Shown in pieces: positions 55,101 to 58,680 of a DNA stretch of 64,000 bases. Source of the DNA: Branchinecta lynchi (taxonomy: Eukaryota > Arthropoda > Branchiopoda > Anostraca > Branchinectidae). The stretch lies in contig JAKZAP010000001.1 in the NCBI GenBank assembly GCA_023053575.1, positions 30,894,533 through 30,958,532 of the forward strand, read 5' to 3'. Position numbers and translations under genes: made by a program. The notes beneath the pieces are model-generated. The model saw nothing but the letters and a program-made list of their open reading frames with translations, was not told where the DNA came from and searched no databases. Each line of letters opens with the position of its first letter. Position 1 is the first letter of the stretch.

Positions 55101-57070
55101 CTCTCGTGTGGACATTTTCTAGGCGATCAGAGAGCCCTGCAGAAAAAGAAGAATGCTAAACCTGCAGTAAGTAAATAATAATAAATACGTTCATGATTAA
55201 TCAGTCCATGGATTATATATAATAAGTCCATGGAGTGCAACCAAATACTTTTTCATTCCACGTCATGGGTCCACCAGGGTCCATTAGTGTGAAGTTAGAA
55301 TGGAAATTAGCAGGAAAAGAAAACCAGTAAACACCAGCGGGAATTTTTTTTGGTTTTCTCCTTTGAACAGGTGAGGCTTTGATAAAAAGAAGAAAAAATT
55401 CGGCTCCTGTAGTTTATTTTGTTGCAACCCATACGCTGTATAAACCTAACTTGGTCTTGAAAACTTCGAAATGGGGCATTGAGGGTTGCAACGAGCAAAT
55501 ATCGATCAGGGGTTGTCATGGTTATAACGGAAGGTACGAAGGTACGAGACTGAAGATGTTGCCTGTTGGAATAGATGAAATGTGTCAAATAGCAGTGGGA
55601 TTTGGTCAAATGTCACAAGTAGCAAGACCAAGGGTTTCGATGGGATCCAAAAAATTGAATACTTGCCCCAGACAATTCGGCCTTCAACAGACCAAGTTCG
55701 TATTTGACAGGTCAATACGGATACGTCAGCTGAGTTTCACCAAGTTCCGATATCCATTTTGTGCTGTCAAATATCCAGATATGGATTCAACGTATGGTTT
55801 ACCCTATAGCCTACGTCTTATCTCCTTCCTTCCTTCTGCCCAACTTCCGGTTTCGGCCGGATTCCAGACAAACTACTTTTCTGGCAAAATACTAAAGCTC
55901 AAAAATGAATTCAGCATGTCTTCTTGCCCTACATCGAACCTATAATCAACGTCAGATTAAACTTCTATTTTTAACAAATATTCCGGTTTCAGCTGGATTC
56001 TGAGCTATCTATACGTCCGGTGACAAAACGATTGTCATATACGGATTCAGCATGCTTTCTTACCCGCTAATCGAACATCGTATCAAGTAAGACTTTTACT
56101 TTAAACAAATTCTCCGGTTTTGGCTGGATTCCGGACGAACTAATTGCCCGGCGAGAAAATAATTTTCATATGACGCAGCACGTCTCCTTGCCCTGCCCCT
56201 AAATTGGACCTGTAATCAAGTTCAGATTAAACTTTTAAATTTCACACATTTTTCGGTTTTCGCCGGATTCCGGGTGAACTATTTGTCCGGCGTGAAAATA
56301 AATTTCATATTCGTTCAGCATGTATCCTTACCCCTAATCCGACTATTTCATTAGCTTTTAAGAAATATTTTGTGTTCCCCTTAATTTCAAACCCCTCCCC
56401 CATCCCTAAATAAAGGGCTACATAGCCCATCTTGGAATTTGAGCTATACTTTGACCTAAAGAGTCCTCATGCCAAGTTTAATCAAAATACCTCAACCCCT
56501 TCGAGAGTTTTTGTGCTAGCAGACGGACGGACGGACAACTTTTGCGATGTCATAGCTATCCCTCCACTTACGTTTTGGGGTCCCAAAAATAGGTAAGTTT
56601 TAATTCTGGGGTAAAGTGCTTCAGTCGGTACTATGCCTGGTTGCTTACGATGCGTACAGGTTGGCGCTTCATCGTATCACTCGTGATTTTGCTCAATTAT
56701 GCCAAGTTGTCATTTTCGCCCGAAACCACTTAGTTTTTGGCTTAACCTTTCACCCTCTCAGGAAATCTAGTCACATTCTCAGCAGCAAATCGCGGTCAGT
56801 AAGAAACTTTATGTTTCGGGTAATCGATGTAAACCAGTGCAAACGTGTCAGTTTTTCCAGCATCAGAAACAAAGCCAGTGCTCCTTCCTGTCAAGTTCCT
56901 ATTGTTTTACGCTGTGGTGGGGAAAGTTTATGTTTCCCTGAGGGGGCTGAAGTACTCCATTCCGGTGAAACGAAGCTAATGAAGGCTCGTATATTTCCAG
57001 AATCCACGCAAGTTCATCCATATGTGGGCCGAGAAGGAGATGCACAATCTAACAAGGATGAAGAAGTTCA
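1002..57070 (+). CDS. RIOK3: RIO kinase 3 gene, partial (eight internal exons)
   Basis: RIOK3 is an atypical Ser/Thr protein kinase of the RIO family. Family knowledge places it in the cytoplasm on pre-40S ribosomal particles; in vertebrates it also modulates antiviral signalling. Joining 1002-1110, 2614-2801, 7415-7524, 7802-7852, 19770-19952, 22596-22807, 45183-45318 and 57001-57070 gives one uninterrupted frame of about 352 residues. Intron phases are 2, 1, 0, 0, 0, 2, 0 and then 1. Order and content follow vertebrate RIOK3: the VMSE motif, the acidic DTSSDEILAKMLQ segment, the TKHD...ARKN segment, the nucleotide loop STGKEAVV, the VAKVFKTT strand with the ATP-contacting lysine, and the NPRK...MWAEKE helix. 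Vertebrate RIOK3 is about 519 residues, so the start and the C-terminal third (catalytic HADLSEYN and metal-binding IDVSQS regions) lie outside. I searched 57071-64000 by eye for the next exon and did not find it. No frameshift or stop is present, so the gene looks functional. Confidence 0.93.
1300..1930. repeat. Diverged tandem repeat with GGGCCCAGATTGCCCA core
   Basis: Five copies of a motif like GGGCAACTGGGCCCAGATT followed by GCCCA lie near 1321, 1498, 1646, 1781 and 1899, spaced about 120-180 bases. Each is followed by a variant of 'AAGTTCAT...CTTG'. GC-rich CCCACCCC-type spacers separate them. Related copies in the same orientation occur at about 47895-48240. The rest of this 1.5-kb intron (1111-1300 and 1930-2613) shows no recognisable element. 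Confidence 0.6.
2614..2801 (+). CDS. RIOK3: RIOK3 visible exon 2
   Basis: The acceptor is TTTCTTTTAG at 2604-2613. The first base completes the split serine codon from the previous exon. Sixty-two codons follow, including an acidic run and DTSSDEILAKMLQIQLDQEY, the conserved RIOK3 segment seen in vertebrates as 'LMLAQMLQMEYDREYD'. I end the exon at AAAG|GTTTGG because the split codon then joins to give NGNSK-V-SVSYANYK, matching the vertebrate NGDSKVSISFENYRK. A better-looking donor, CAG|GTTAAG, sits 25 bases upstream (2776/2777). It would shift the frame into an early stop in the next exon. Confidence 0.88.
2873..4735 (-). mobile_element. R2 element, copy 1
   Basis: An inverted copy, starting with AACAAGAGCTACGAGCTCAT (the family right end) and finishing at GTGCCACACACGCAGGCCAAGTGC (left-end hairpin, seen in reverse). 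Inside are ~270-bp diverged repeats containing AAGTTTCATCCCGATCCCTC, AGCGTTTCACAAG and GATGGTCGGATC. A pure run of 19 C lies at 4471-4489. It is non-coding. It fills most of the intron between visible exons 2 and 3. Confidence 0.78.
4736..5488. other. Intronic spacer without recognised element
   Basis: AT-rich intronic sequence between two R2 copies in opposite orientation. No coding similarity, tandem repeat or terminal inverted repeat was recognised. Short reading frames here are chance. Confidence 0.5.
5489..7369 (+). mobile_element. R2 element, copy 2 (near full length)
   Basis: It starts with the hairpin GGCACTTG-CCTACCGTC-CAAGTGCC, then CATATACCGATCAC and a GTCGGTCGGTC tract. It ends with CAAGTGCCATGTGAGC and AGCTCTT. 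The first block consists of ~270-bp units with GTGCTAGGACTATGAAAC and GATCCGACCATCTGGG plus G runs. The second block (6830-7320) has about four ~120-bp units with CTAAAGTGCGCATC and CAAGGGTTTTGCTTAC. Its right end is 45 bases before a RIOK3 acceptor. Confidence 0.8.
7415..7524 (+). CDS. RIOK3: RIOK3 visible exon 3
   Basis: The acceptor is CTTTTATAG ending at 7414. The donor is GAG|GTAATT at 7524/7525. Two leading bases complete the split valine; 36 codons follow, reading SVSYANYKMMEANLFYPDSE and then a charged stretch ending KRDWDTFE. In vertebrate RIOK3 the corresponding piece is an acidic linker ending DEVDWQDT. It ends in phase 0. The left splice site lies about 45 bases right of the end of an R2 repeat. 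Confidence 0.88.
7802..7852 (+). CDS. RIOK3: RIOK3 visible exon 4 (17-codon microexon)
   Basis: The acceptor is TTTTTTCTTCAG ending at 7801. The donor is AAA|GTGAGT at 7852/7853. The 51 bases read KTRTLATPKIDFPPNLK in phase 0 on both sides, so skipping it would keep the frame. It corresponds in position to the proline-rich linker that precedes the KDITTKHD segment of vertebrate RIOK3. Conservation is weak here; the call rests on the splice signals and frame compatibility with both neighbours. Confidence 0.75.
8590..8945. repeat. GGATTCGAATCC palindrome cluster
   Basis: The 12-base palindrome GGATTCGAATCC or close variants recur near 8600, 8613, 8850, 8890 and 8930. The intervening DNA is ordinary AT-rich sequence. 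The cluster looks like an old inverted repeat rather than a regulatory array. Confidence 0.45.
11407..11811 (-). mobile_element. PAL element, copy 1
   Basis: A ~405-bp non-coding element with terminal inverted repeats AGTTGCGTTTTTGCAGATAC / GTATCTGTAAAAATGAAACT. The interior is dense in palindromes such as TACCATGGTA, GTGGTATCTGATACCAC and ACCGTGGT. A non-palindromic core with AAGTCATCCCAAAAG is the reverse complement of the core in the copy at 29643-30063, which fixes the orientation. Confidence 0.8.
14122..14664. mobile_element. hAT-like MITE, long copy
   Basis: Inverted ends: left CAGAGCAAAATAACACTAGG then GAGTAGCACCAAGAC, right GTCTTGGCGCTACTCCCTAA then TGTTATTTTCGC. The left end matches the terminus of the fully bounded copy at 43354-43711. 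The right terminal CTCTG is lost. The body carries AACGGGCCATACTCGTAACG and GTGCGGTCTGCACA segments repeated further right. Confidence 0.7.
14665..15600. mobile_element. Cluster of truncated hAT-like MITE copies
   Basis: Partial copies restart near 14665, 14755, 15165 and 15390. Each carries some of TAACACTAGGGAGTAGCGCC, GCCATACTCGTAGCGCCGCC, GACAAACTTGCGGGTTAAG and GTGCGGTCTGCACACA-CGAGG. None has both ends. The repetition suggests local tandem amplification or repeated insertion at one place. Confidence 0.6.
15851..19390. other. Right part of RIOK3 intron 4
   Basis: AT-rich intron. A two-copy tandem repeat lies at 17922-18533 and is listed separately. A G-run lies at about 16674-16688. Around 18600-18860 are pieces like those at 10340-10760, including AGGTTGGATACC. 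No exon or coding similarity was recognised. Confidence 0.5.
17922..18533 (+). repeat. Two-copy ~300-bp tandem duplication
   Basis: Both copies contain GGCAAGTAGCAA, AAGGATGGTTTT, GAGATGATGCTTACATGCTG, AATACCCCACACAAAT and CACTTCATA followed by GCCGTTGCTC. The copies start near 17922 and 18219. They differ by scattered substitutions and short indels. Confidence 0.7.
19392..19620 (-). mobile_element. LINE 3' ORF fragment
   Basis: On the minus strand the frame reads ARHGIPASHLLRIYFSFIRA, then QYCCPVLHFGLTKE and VERVQYR. This is the region after the reverse transcriptase core of CR1/Jockey-type LINEs (pattern 'IYxSFIRsxLEYxCPVWxxGLT'). It is 5' truncated and short. A second fragment of the same family is at 59914-60321. 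Confidence 0.75.
19770..19952 (+). CDS. RIOK3: RIOK3 visible exon 5
   Basis: The acceptor is TTCTTTTTCAG ending at 19769. The donor is AAG|GTACCG at 19952/19953. Sixty-one codons in phase 0 include GDVLVTKHDTTLSARKN, then MEFPPGIETGDAG and DVKLSNK. Vertebrate RIOK3 has TKHDEVVCGRKN followed by VGDGIGMDLKLSNHVFN in the same order. This is the segment just before the kinase fold. A LINE 3' fragment lies about 160 bases upstream on the opposite strand. Confidence 0.92.
20353..22275 (+). mobile_element. R2 element, copy 3, split by an R1 insertion
   Basis: The R2 left end GCCATATACCGATCGC with a GTCGGTCTGTC tract runs to about 20409. R2 sequence resumes at 21449 with CGAGCTAGGGTACTTACAGA and GTGCTAGGACGATGAAACTT. 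The ~270-bp units follow to about 22275, with G runs. The right terminus is missing. The copy lies in the 2.6-kb intron before visible exon 6. Confidence 0.75.
20410..21448 (+). mobile_element. R1 element, copy 2, nested inside R2
   Basis: The copy enters at ACCTATGAAATCGCAAAAGT, followed by a GTCTGTCTGTCCGTC tract and the CTGTCGAAGGGAATGAGATA box. It carries ~120-bp repeats and ends with GATCCCGTCGACACATTTGG then TATTG. R2 sequence flanks both sides. Confidence 0.78.
22596..22807 (+). CDS. RIOK3: RIOK3 visible exon 6 (start of RIO domain, nucleotide loop)
   Basis: The acceptor is CTCTTTGTTAG ending at 22595. The donor is CA|GTGAGT at 22807/22808. Seventy codons plus two bases read VYNNLKAFSMNE..., then KSTAEMALDATTRKLL and RVDGIISTGKEAVVLHAAGG. 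The RIO-family nucleotide-binding loop is STGKEAVV. This exon is the longest and the most GC-rich of the set. It ends in phase 2 and the next exon supplies the third base of a glutamine codon. A TIR-bounded MITE begins 27 bases after the donor. Confidence 0.95.
22835..23243. mobile_element. MITE with TACAGGAGGGGTA ends
   Basis: The left end is TACAGGAGGGGTA and the right end is TACCCCTCCTATA, which are inverted repeats matching at 12 of 13 positions. The ~409-bp body is AT-rich and non-coding. It begins 27 bases after the donor of visible exon 6. The same left terminus is present at 10326-10338. Confidence 0.6.
23211..23561 (+). repeat. 117-bp tandem repeat, three copies
   Basis: Units starting at 23211, 23328 and 23444 each contain TAGTGTAAAACGAGGCCAGG, TACCCCTCCTATAGATCACT, a TATTATTATTATC tract and ATCTGCGCCACA. 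The units are almost identical. Each carries the right terminus of the preceding MITE, so the element end was amplified in tandem. Confidence 0.85.
23767..23895 (-). mobile_element. Possible LINE 3' end
   Basis: On the minus strand the sequence ends with AATAAACTGAAACTGAAAAC, a short tandem tail typical of CR1-like LINE 3' termini. The palindromic TTATGGTCGGGCCATAAG lies upstream. No coding part remains. Confidence 0.4.
23970..24013 (-). ncRNA. Degenerate hammerhead ribozyme motif (Penelope type)
   Basis: On the minus strand: GAGC, CTGAAGA, a stem-loop GGACCCTT-GCCAA-GAAGGGCC, then AAAA, CATA and GCTC. GAGC/GCTC form stem I. The second core box is AAAA instead of GAAA, so self-cleavage is unlikely. 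The flanks ATTCCTTCAG and CAAGCTGACTG also occur near 14893. Confidence 0.6.
24483..25774 (-). mobile_element. R2 element, copy 4, four tandem units
   Basis: It starts with AACAAGAGCTACGAGCTCAT. It ends with the hairpin CACTTG-GCCGAAGGG-CAAGTG. About four ~270-280-bp units restart at GTGTTTGCTAGGTGTCTTCC near 24555, 24838, 25106 and 25385. They are more alike here than in the other R2 copies, consistent with recent expansion. Confidence 0.8.
26139..26182 (-). ncRNA. Hammerhead ribozyme motif (Penelope type)
   Basis: On the minus strand: CTGAAGA, a stem-loop GGACCCTT-GCAAA-GAAGGGCC, GAAA, TATA, GCTC. All core boxes are present. The short palindromic ATAT after GAA would let two copies pair as stem III, as in dimeric hammerheads of Penelope-like elements. 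Stem I carries one mismatch (GAGG against GCTC). No Penelope reverse transcriptase is nearby. Confidence 0.65.
26739..26777. repeat. G15-C15 hairpin
   Basis: Fifteen G at 26741-26755, a six-base loop AGAGCG, then fifteen C at 26762-26776. This is a perfect GC-only palindrome. It may be natural or a sequencing or assembly artefact. Confidence 0.7.
26830..27310. repeat. Decayed ~145-bp tandem repeat
   Basis: Units share CGAATTCGGTAATTCACC, CTTTTGTTCAGTCCGCATCG, ACCGCATTCGG and GGTGATTTAACCTGTTTATT. Copies are seen near 26840, 26970, 27090 and 27235 with heavy divergence. The flanking stretches 26210-26738 and 27311-27890 show no recognised element. Confidence 0.5.
27890..28439 (-). mobile_element. 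R1 element, copy 3 (truncated)
   Basis: An inverted copy. Right-hand end ACGTTTTGGGATCCCCAAAAC with a GACGGACAAAG tract and GACAGACGGACGGAC. Two to three internal units with TTTCGGCCGGATTCCGG. The far end (GGTCTTG) is lost near 27890. Confidence 0.7.
28441..29640. other. Intronic stretch without recognised element
   Basis: AT-rich sequence inside the 22.4-kb intron 6. No coding similarity, tandem array or terminal inverted repeat was recognised. It ends at the PAL copy. Confidence 0.45.
29643..30063 (+). mobile_element. PAL element, copy 2 (best preserved)
   Basis: 421 bp with inverted ends AGTTGTGTTTTTGCAGATAC and GTATCTGCAAAAACGCAACT. Palindromes TACCATGGTA, GGTATCTGATACC and GTTACCGTGGTAAC recur throughout. 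The central core has GGTGGGAAAGAAGTATTGCA and GGGATGACTTCAACA. It is non-coding and has a strong potential to fold. Confidence 0.85.
30064..31432. other. Intronic stretch; weak reading frame only
   Basis: No repeat family was recognised. A minus-strand frame at 30556-30825 reads RPIRELAARRIKEAGGKF among others. It resembles nothing I can name with confidence and may be a retroelement remnant. Confidence 0.4.
32771..33298 (+). mobile_element. HP long-hairpin element, flanked by CCAAATTG
   Basis: Left arm (to about 33075) repeats ACACTACGTAGACACGAC and GACGGTACATCGAACGAC. Right arm (from about 33085) repeats the complement GTCGTGTCTACGTAGTGTCG. The loop is near AAAATCAAAAAG. The copy is flanked by CCAAATTG on both sides (left 32763-32770, right copy about 33303-33310, boundary uncertain by two to four bases). 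R3 unit 2 has the uninterrupted site at 37217-37226. The repeated reading frames here arise from the 18-20-bp repeats and are not a gene. Confidence 0.82.
35110..35635 (+). repeat. Sub-segment of R3 unit 1 ending in AATAAA-like signal and A25
   Basis: Begins near GACAGAAACAATAGATGGCA, shared with 8325-8475 outside R3. Ends GAAATAAAATGAAATCGG then AGTCATAGG and a pure run of 25 A at 35611-35635. The layout suggests an old retroposed transcript caught inside R3. The matching segment in unit 2 is 39023-39546 with 23 A. Confidence 0.45.
35760..39580 (+). repeat. R3 unit 2 (tandem copy without HP)
   Basis: Same layout as unit 1 and nearly identical by eye. It begins ACTAGACCTACGTTGCCCGG, has the 29-base inverted terminus at 35825-35853 and 39552-39580, and the A23 tract at 39524-39546. 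It retains about 135 bases after CTTACAAGTCC near 36222 that unit 1 has lost. It lacks HP. The two units are separated by only about 90 bases. Confidence 0.85.
39670..40056 (-). mobile_element. LINE La, 3' part, left of a nested LINE
   Basis: The minus-strand frame reads LTLVEKQIETYSQTIDHDWE at its end, preceded by YYASPWARNSKIYS. It matches the C-terminus of the better copy at 51583-52308 (ISDPLTAVEKQIETYSQ). The copy stops at GATCCATA, where the opposite-strand LINE Lb begins. La resumes at about 41505. Confidence 0.8.
40057..41504 (+). mobile_element. LINE Lb: reverse transcriptase pseudogene with ATTC tail
   Basis: A 5'-truncated non-LTR retrotransposon. The frame from about 40090 to 41374 shows RT features in order: NSGIVPDVFGGGIVTPVLKK, GIRQGAISSPLI, the catalytic NYADDVLNL, YLGLPIGSD, then STFYKCCKYLLGLP. 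Two in-frame stops break it (TAG at 40808-40810 and TGA at 41147-41149). The 3' end has AATAAA and an (ATTC)n tail at about 41485-41503, typical of LINE 3' termini. It lies within La in the opposite orientation. Confidence 0.88.
41505..41645 (-). mobile_element. LINE La, 5' part, right of the nested LINE
   Basis: CACCTGCAATTCTTTTACGT to CGGGTTACAACCGG matches 51893-52032 of the other La copy. On the minus strand it encodes DVTVRLGSLHVKPIDSVIYL followed by GLP. Together with 39670-40056 it shows the host element cut by Lb. Confidence 0.82.
41646..42579. other. Intronic stretch without recognised element
   Basis: Between LINE La and the hammerhead inverted repeat. AT-rich, no coding similarity and no clear repeat structure. 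Confidence 0.45.
42602..42645 (-). ncRNA. Hammerhead ribozyme, intact core
   Basis: On the minus strand: CAGC, CTGACGA, stem-loop GGACCCTT-GTCACG-AAGGGCC, GAAA, TATC, GCTG. CAGC pairs with GCTG (stem I). The stem II arms pair with one bulged A. The ATAT around the GAAA junction is self-complementary, so two molecules can form stem III. Cleavage would follow the C of ATC. These are the features of hammerheads in Penelope-like elements and retrozymes. Confidence 0.78.
42690..42733 (+). ncRNA. Hammerhead ribozyme, mutated core
   Basis: On the plus strand: CAGC, CTGACGA, stem-loop GGACCCTT-GCCAA-GAAGGGCC, GATA, TATC, GCTG. It is the mirror of the motif at 42602-42645. The second core box reads GATA instead of GAAA, which should abolish or strongly reduce cleavage. 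Confidence 0.7.
43354..43711. mobile_element. hAT-type MITE with 8-bp target duplication
   Basis: 358 bp. Left end CAGAGCAAAATAACAC and right end GTGTTATTTTGCTCTG are perfect 16-base inverted repeats, continuing imperfectly inward. TGGAGAAG flanks both sides (43346-43353 and 43712-43719). An 8-bp duplication and CAGNG ends are the signature of the hAT superfamily. The interior shares GCGTTAAATGCCGCAAACG and CCGCATCTTTGCTTTACC-type segments with the 14.1-15.6 kb cluster. It is non-autonomous. Confidence 0.88.
44050..44425 (-). mobile_element. LINE C-terminal fragment (Lb-like)
   Basis: The minus-strand frame reads RRKIRTLYYKYAKFLLGLPL, then NTELSARYGVFDPSSKIELI. The Lb copy has FYKCCKYLLGLPRWAQNSRL and SAKYNVTDPFIAISERI in the same order. 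It is 5' truncated. The 3' side runs into A/T-rich and (AT)n sequence. Confidence 0.72.
44640..45182. other. End of RIOK3 intron 6
   Basis: AT-rich intron leading to the visible exon 7 acceptor. No element was recognised. The last 20 bases give a usable polypyrimidine tract. Confidence 0.5.
45183..45318 (+). CDS. RIOK3: RIOK3 visible exon 7 (ATP-lysine strand and RIO flexible loop)
   Basis: The acceptor is CTCACTTTGAAG ending at 45182. The donor is CAG|GTACGT at 45318/45319. One base completes the split glutamine; 45 codons follow, with SCVAKVFKTTLNEFK and RADYIRDDYRFRERF. VAKVFKTT holds the lysine that contacts ATP phosphates in RIO kinases. The following arginine-rich stretch is the RIO-specific flexible loop. 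It matches vertebrate CAIKVFKTTLNEF...KDRF closely. Intron 6 before it is 22.4 kb. A PAL element starts 22 bases after the donor. Confidence 0.95.
45341..46367 (+). mobile_element. PAL element, copy 3, split by R1
   Basis: Left piece 45341-45416 begins AGTTGCGTTTTTGCAGATAC. Right piece 46129-46367 ends GATACCATGGTATCTGCAAA then GACCCAACT. The R1 copy at 45417-46128 sits between AAAAGGCGTTTT and CAGTTGTCGGAGTATCTGG. The intact PAL copy reads AAAAGGCGATTTTGTAGTTA across that point. AAG flanks the whole on both sides and may be a short target duplication. It starts 22 bases after the visible exon 7 donor. Confidence 0.83.
45417..46128 (+). mobile_element. R1 element, copy 4, nested in PAL
   Basis: Starts ATGATCCCAAAACGTAAGTG and ends CATCGAAACCTTTGGTCTTG. 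It includes the (GTCC)n-like tract, the TCTCGAACGGAATTAGATAT box and two to three internal units. Because the host element is known, this copy defines both R1 ends independently. Confidence 0.85.
46633..47877 (+). mobile_element. R2 element, copy 5
   Basis: Starts CAAGTGCCATATACCGATCA with a CGGTCGGTCGG tract and ends CAAGTGCCGTATGAGCTTCC then AGCACTTGTT. Both internal blocks are present: GTGCTAGGACGAT units to about 47450, and CTTAAAGTGCGCATCATCAC units to about 47790. Confidence 0.8.
47890..49010. other. Intronic stretch with GCCCA repeats
   Basis: At 47895-48240 are three copies of the GGGCAACTGGGC...TTGCCCAGTG repeat first seen in the intron at 1300-1930. A pure run of 22 C occurs at 48027-48048. 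An adjacent duplication of CTGTGATGTAAACTATTGGA lies at 48964-49003. The rest is unassigned. Confidence 0.5.
49011..51350 (+). mobile_element. R2 element, copy 6, split by an inverted R1
   Basis: Left part 49011-49849 starts GAAGTGCCAAATAGCGATCG and carries AAACTTAACAGGCATATCAG units. Right part from 50790 contains CGGACCACATCCGGCCACAG and GATTTGAATGAAACTTGGAC units. No clean right terminus. The R1 copy between them is in the opposite orientation. Confidence 0.65.
49850..50789 (-). mobile_element. R1 element, copy 5, nested in R2
   Basis: Inverted. Begins CAAGACCAAAGGTTTCGATG and ends AAGTTTTGGGATCCCAAAA. A GGAAGGACGGACGGAC tract and CGAGAGTTATCGTGCTTAC precede the end. Includes four to five ~120-bp units. 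A short direct duplication of about 70 bases around CATTTTTACTACAAAAATTC lies at 49930-50070. Confidence 0.8.
51436..52462 (-). mobile_element. LINE La: 3' half of a reverse transcriptase ORF, one stop
   Basis: Minus-strand frame: VHECILHEAFKRGVYPSIIR, a stop (TAA at 52339-52341), then PVKKGVRQGSIVSPELFNNA, SLIGYADDILNPSRT (catalytic YADD), NADKSQVVLFNW, YLGLPIGKSIKETR and STFYRFAKYILRLP, ending 51583. The 3' end carries an (ATC)n tail at about 51436-51456. 5' truncated near 52462. A LINE; the clade (CR1-, RTE- or Jockey-like) is not decided here. Confidence 0.88.
52463..53396. other. Intronic stretch without recognised element
   Basis: Between LINE La and an R1 copy in RIOK3 intron 7. No repeat or coding similarity was recognised. 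Confidence 0.45.
53397..53930 (+). mobile_element. R1 element, copy 6 (diverged, right end missing)
   Basis: Starts CTTTTGGGATCCCAAACGG with GTCCGTCTGATAACTCTCGA. It keeps three weak internal units with TGGATTTGACATATGGGTAA-type sequence. No GGTCTTG end was found. Confidence 0.65.
53931..55622. other. Intronic stretch; weak tandem pattern
   Basis: At 53985-54195 a ~65-base pattern repeats (CATTTTTGCAGCAGGGATTC and TAATTTTTGCAGAGGCGATT, each followed by AAAAGTGAC-ATTTCA). The rest is unassigned. A GC-richer frame at 54404-54838 shows no family I can name. Confidence 0.4.
55623..56588 (-). mobile_element. R1 element, copy 7
   Basis: Inverted. Begins CAAGACCAAGGGTTTCGATG and ends CTTACGTTTTGGGGTCCCAAAA. 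Contains ~120-bp units with TTCCGGTTTCGGCCGGATTC and CATGTCTTCTTGCCC, and the GACGGACGGACGGAC tract. Confidence 0.82.
57001..57070 (+). CDS. RIOK3: RIOK3 visible exon 8 (helix with catalytic glutamate)
   Basis: The acceptor is ATATTTCCAG ending at 57000. The donor is TTCA|GTAAGT at 57070/57071. Twenty-three codons plus one base read NPRKFIHMWAEKEMHNLTRM then KKF. The vertebrate counterpart is NPRKIIRMWAEKEMHNLARM. MWAEKE contributes the glutamate that pairs with the ATP lysine. The exon ends in phase 1. The following exon, expected to start near the vertebrate GIPCPTVV segment, is not in the window. Confidence 0.94.
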
Positions 57071-57310
57071 GTAAGTGTACATGCCAGTTTATTAGTCCTT
57101 TGGGATTTTACGATGTAGGCTATTCGAAGAGGGGAATCGCCGTGCCACGTGCCAGACAGCGGATTCGGATGGTCCTGTATTTAATCCTATCGTTGAATGT
57201 TAATTTGAAGAGTGATAGCTGTTATTTTTGGCGCAAGCACCTTTAAAGTTCGCCTAAGAAGGGTCTTCGCGAGTAATACAGCAGAACCAGAACAACTTTC
57301 CGATTTCTAT

Positions 57311-58680
57311 GGCACTTGTCCTATGGCCAAGTGCCATTTAGCGATCTCAATTTATGTCCGTCCGTCGGTCTTGCTGTCTGTCGGTCGGTCCGGGTTTTCC
57401 CACGTAAGCTAGGACGATGAAACTTGGCAGGCATGTTAGGGACCCCAAAAGATTAAGTTGCAAATAGTCGCTTCCCCGGTCCGAGCATCGTGGAGGAAAG
57501 GGGAGTCCAGAATCTTGAGGTATTTATAACTTTTGAACGGGGGGTCGGATCTTAATGAGACTTAATGTTTGGAAAGACCTCCTGTCACAGACGACCCACT
57601 TCAAATCAAGGGGGGTGTAGTTGGATGGTGGAGCCGGAAATCTTGGGAAACGCTCAGAGTCGAGGGAACGAGATGAAACGGTGGGAAGAACAAGCATAAG
57701 TCCTAGATACATCATTGACATAACCGGACCGGATTCTGGCACTGTGGAGGGATTTGGGGGGGGGGAGGTCTGATGATCCAACGAGTTCGGTACTTCCTGA
57801 TGTAGTAGGGTGATGAAACTCGACAGGAATGTGAGGGATCCAAATAGATCGACTTGAAAATTGTCGTTTGCACGATCCAGCATCATGGGGGGAGTGGAGG
57901 GACGGGAAATCCGGAATCTAGTGCATTTATAACTTTTGAACGGGCGATCGGATTTGAATGGAACTTGGCAAGTGGAATGAGCTATTGTCTCAAATGTTCC
58001 ATGTCAAGTCGGGAGTGGATCCGATACTTGGGGGGGAGGAGGTGGGGGGTCGGAAGGATGCGCCAGAATTTTTGTGAAACGCTTAGTGTCGAGGGATCGG
58101 GATGAAATGTGGTGGAAAGAACAAGCATCAGCATTAGATACGTTCTTGACAGAACCAGATCACTTCAAGGCTCTTTGGGGGTAGTTGGAGGGGGTTTCCC
58201 GGAATTCCGGTTATCGCAAGATAGGATACTTCCAAATGTGCTAAGGACGATAACACTTGGCAACCATATTAGTGACCCGAACAATTAGACTTAAGGAACC
58301 GACACAATGCCCTAGGAGGAATTCCGTTCCTGGACCCTACCATTTTTCAGGAAGTTGAGGGAGGCGGAATCCGGAAATCACTGACTGAAGTTTTCTTGTC
58401 CGAGTCGTATTCAGCCACAGTGTGGGGGGGGGGGAATTGGAGAGGGAGTCCCGGAAATGTTGGAGCTCGAATAGGGGTTAAACGACTGAAGTGCTTTGAA
58501 TGGAACTTGAAAGTAGAGAGATCGTATGCCTTAGATGACATATTTTAGGGTCTGGACCGGATCCGCGCACGGTGAGGGGGGGGGGGGTATCAGAATTCCC
58601 GGAATAATGGTTAGATTTACTTTTTCGTTTCTCACACCACATACTCGTAACAAGTGCCATATGAGCTCGTAGCTCTTGTT
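57311..58680 (+). mobile_element. R2 element, copy 7 (both ends present)
   Basis: Begins with the hairpin GGCACTTG-TCCTATGGC-CAAGTGCC, then a GTCCGTCGGTC tract. Ends CAAGTGCCATATGAGCTCGT then AGCTCTTGTT. About five ~270-bp units with GTGATGAAACTCGACAGG-type sequence and G runs; the CTAAAGTGCGCATC block is missing. Confidence 0.82.

Noticed and set aside
55125..55168. Exon-like piece with TTTTCTAG acceptor and CA|GTAAGT donor between visible RIOK3 exons 7 and 8
   Set aside because: It is 44 bases, would break the frame, and exons 7 and 8 already join in phase 0 without a gap relative to the RIOK3 family.
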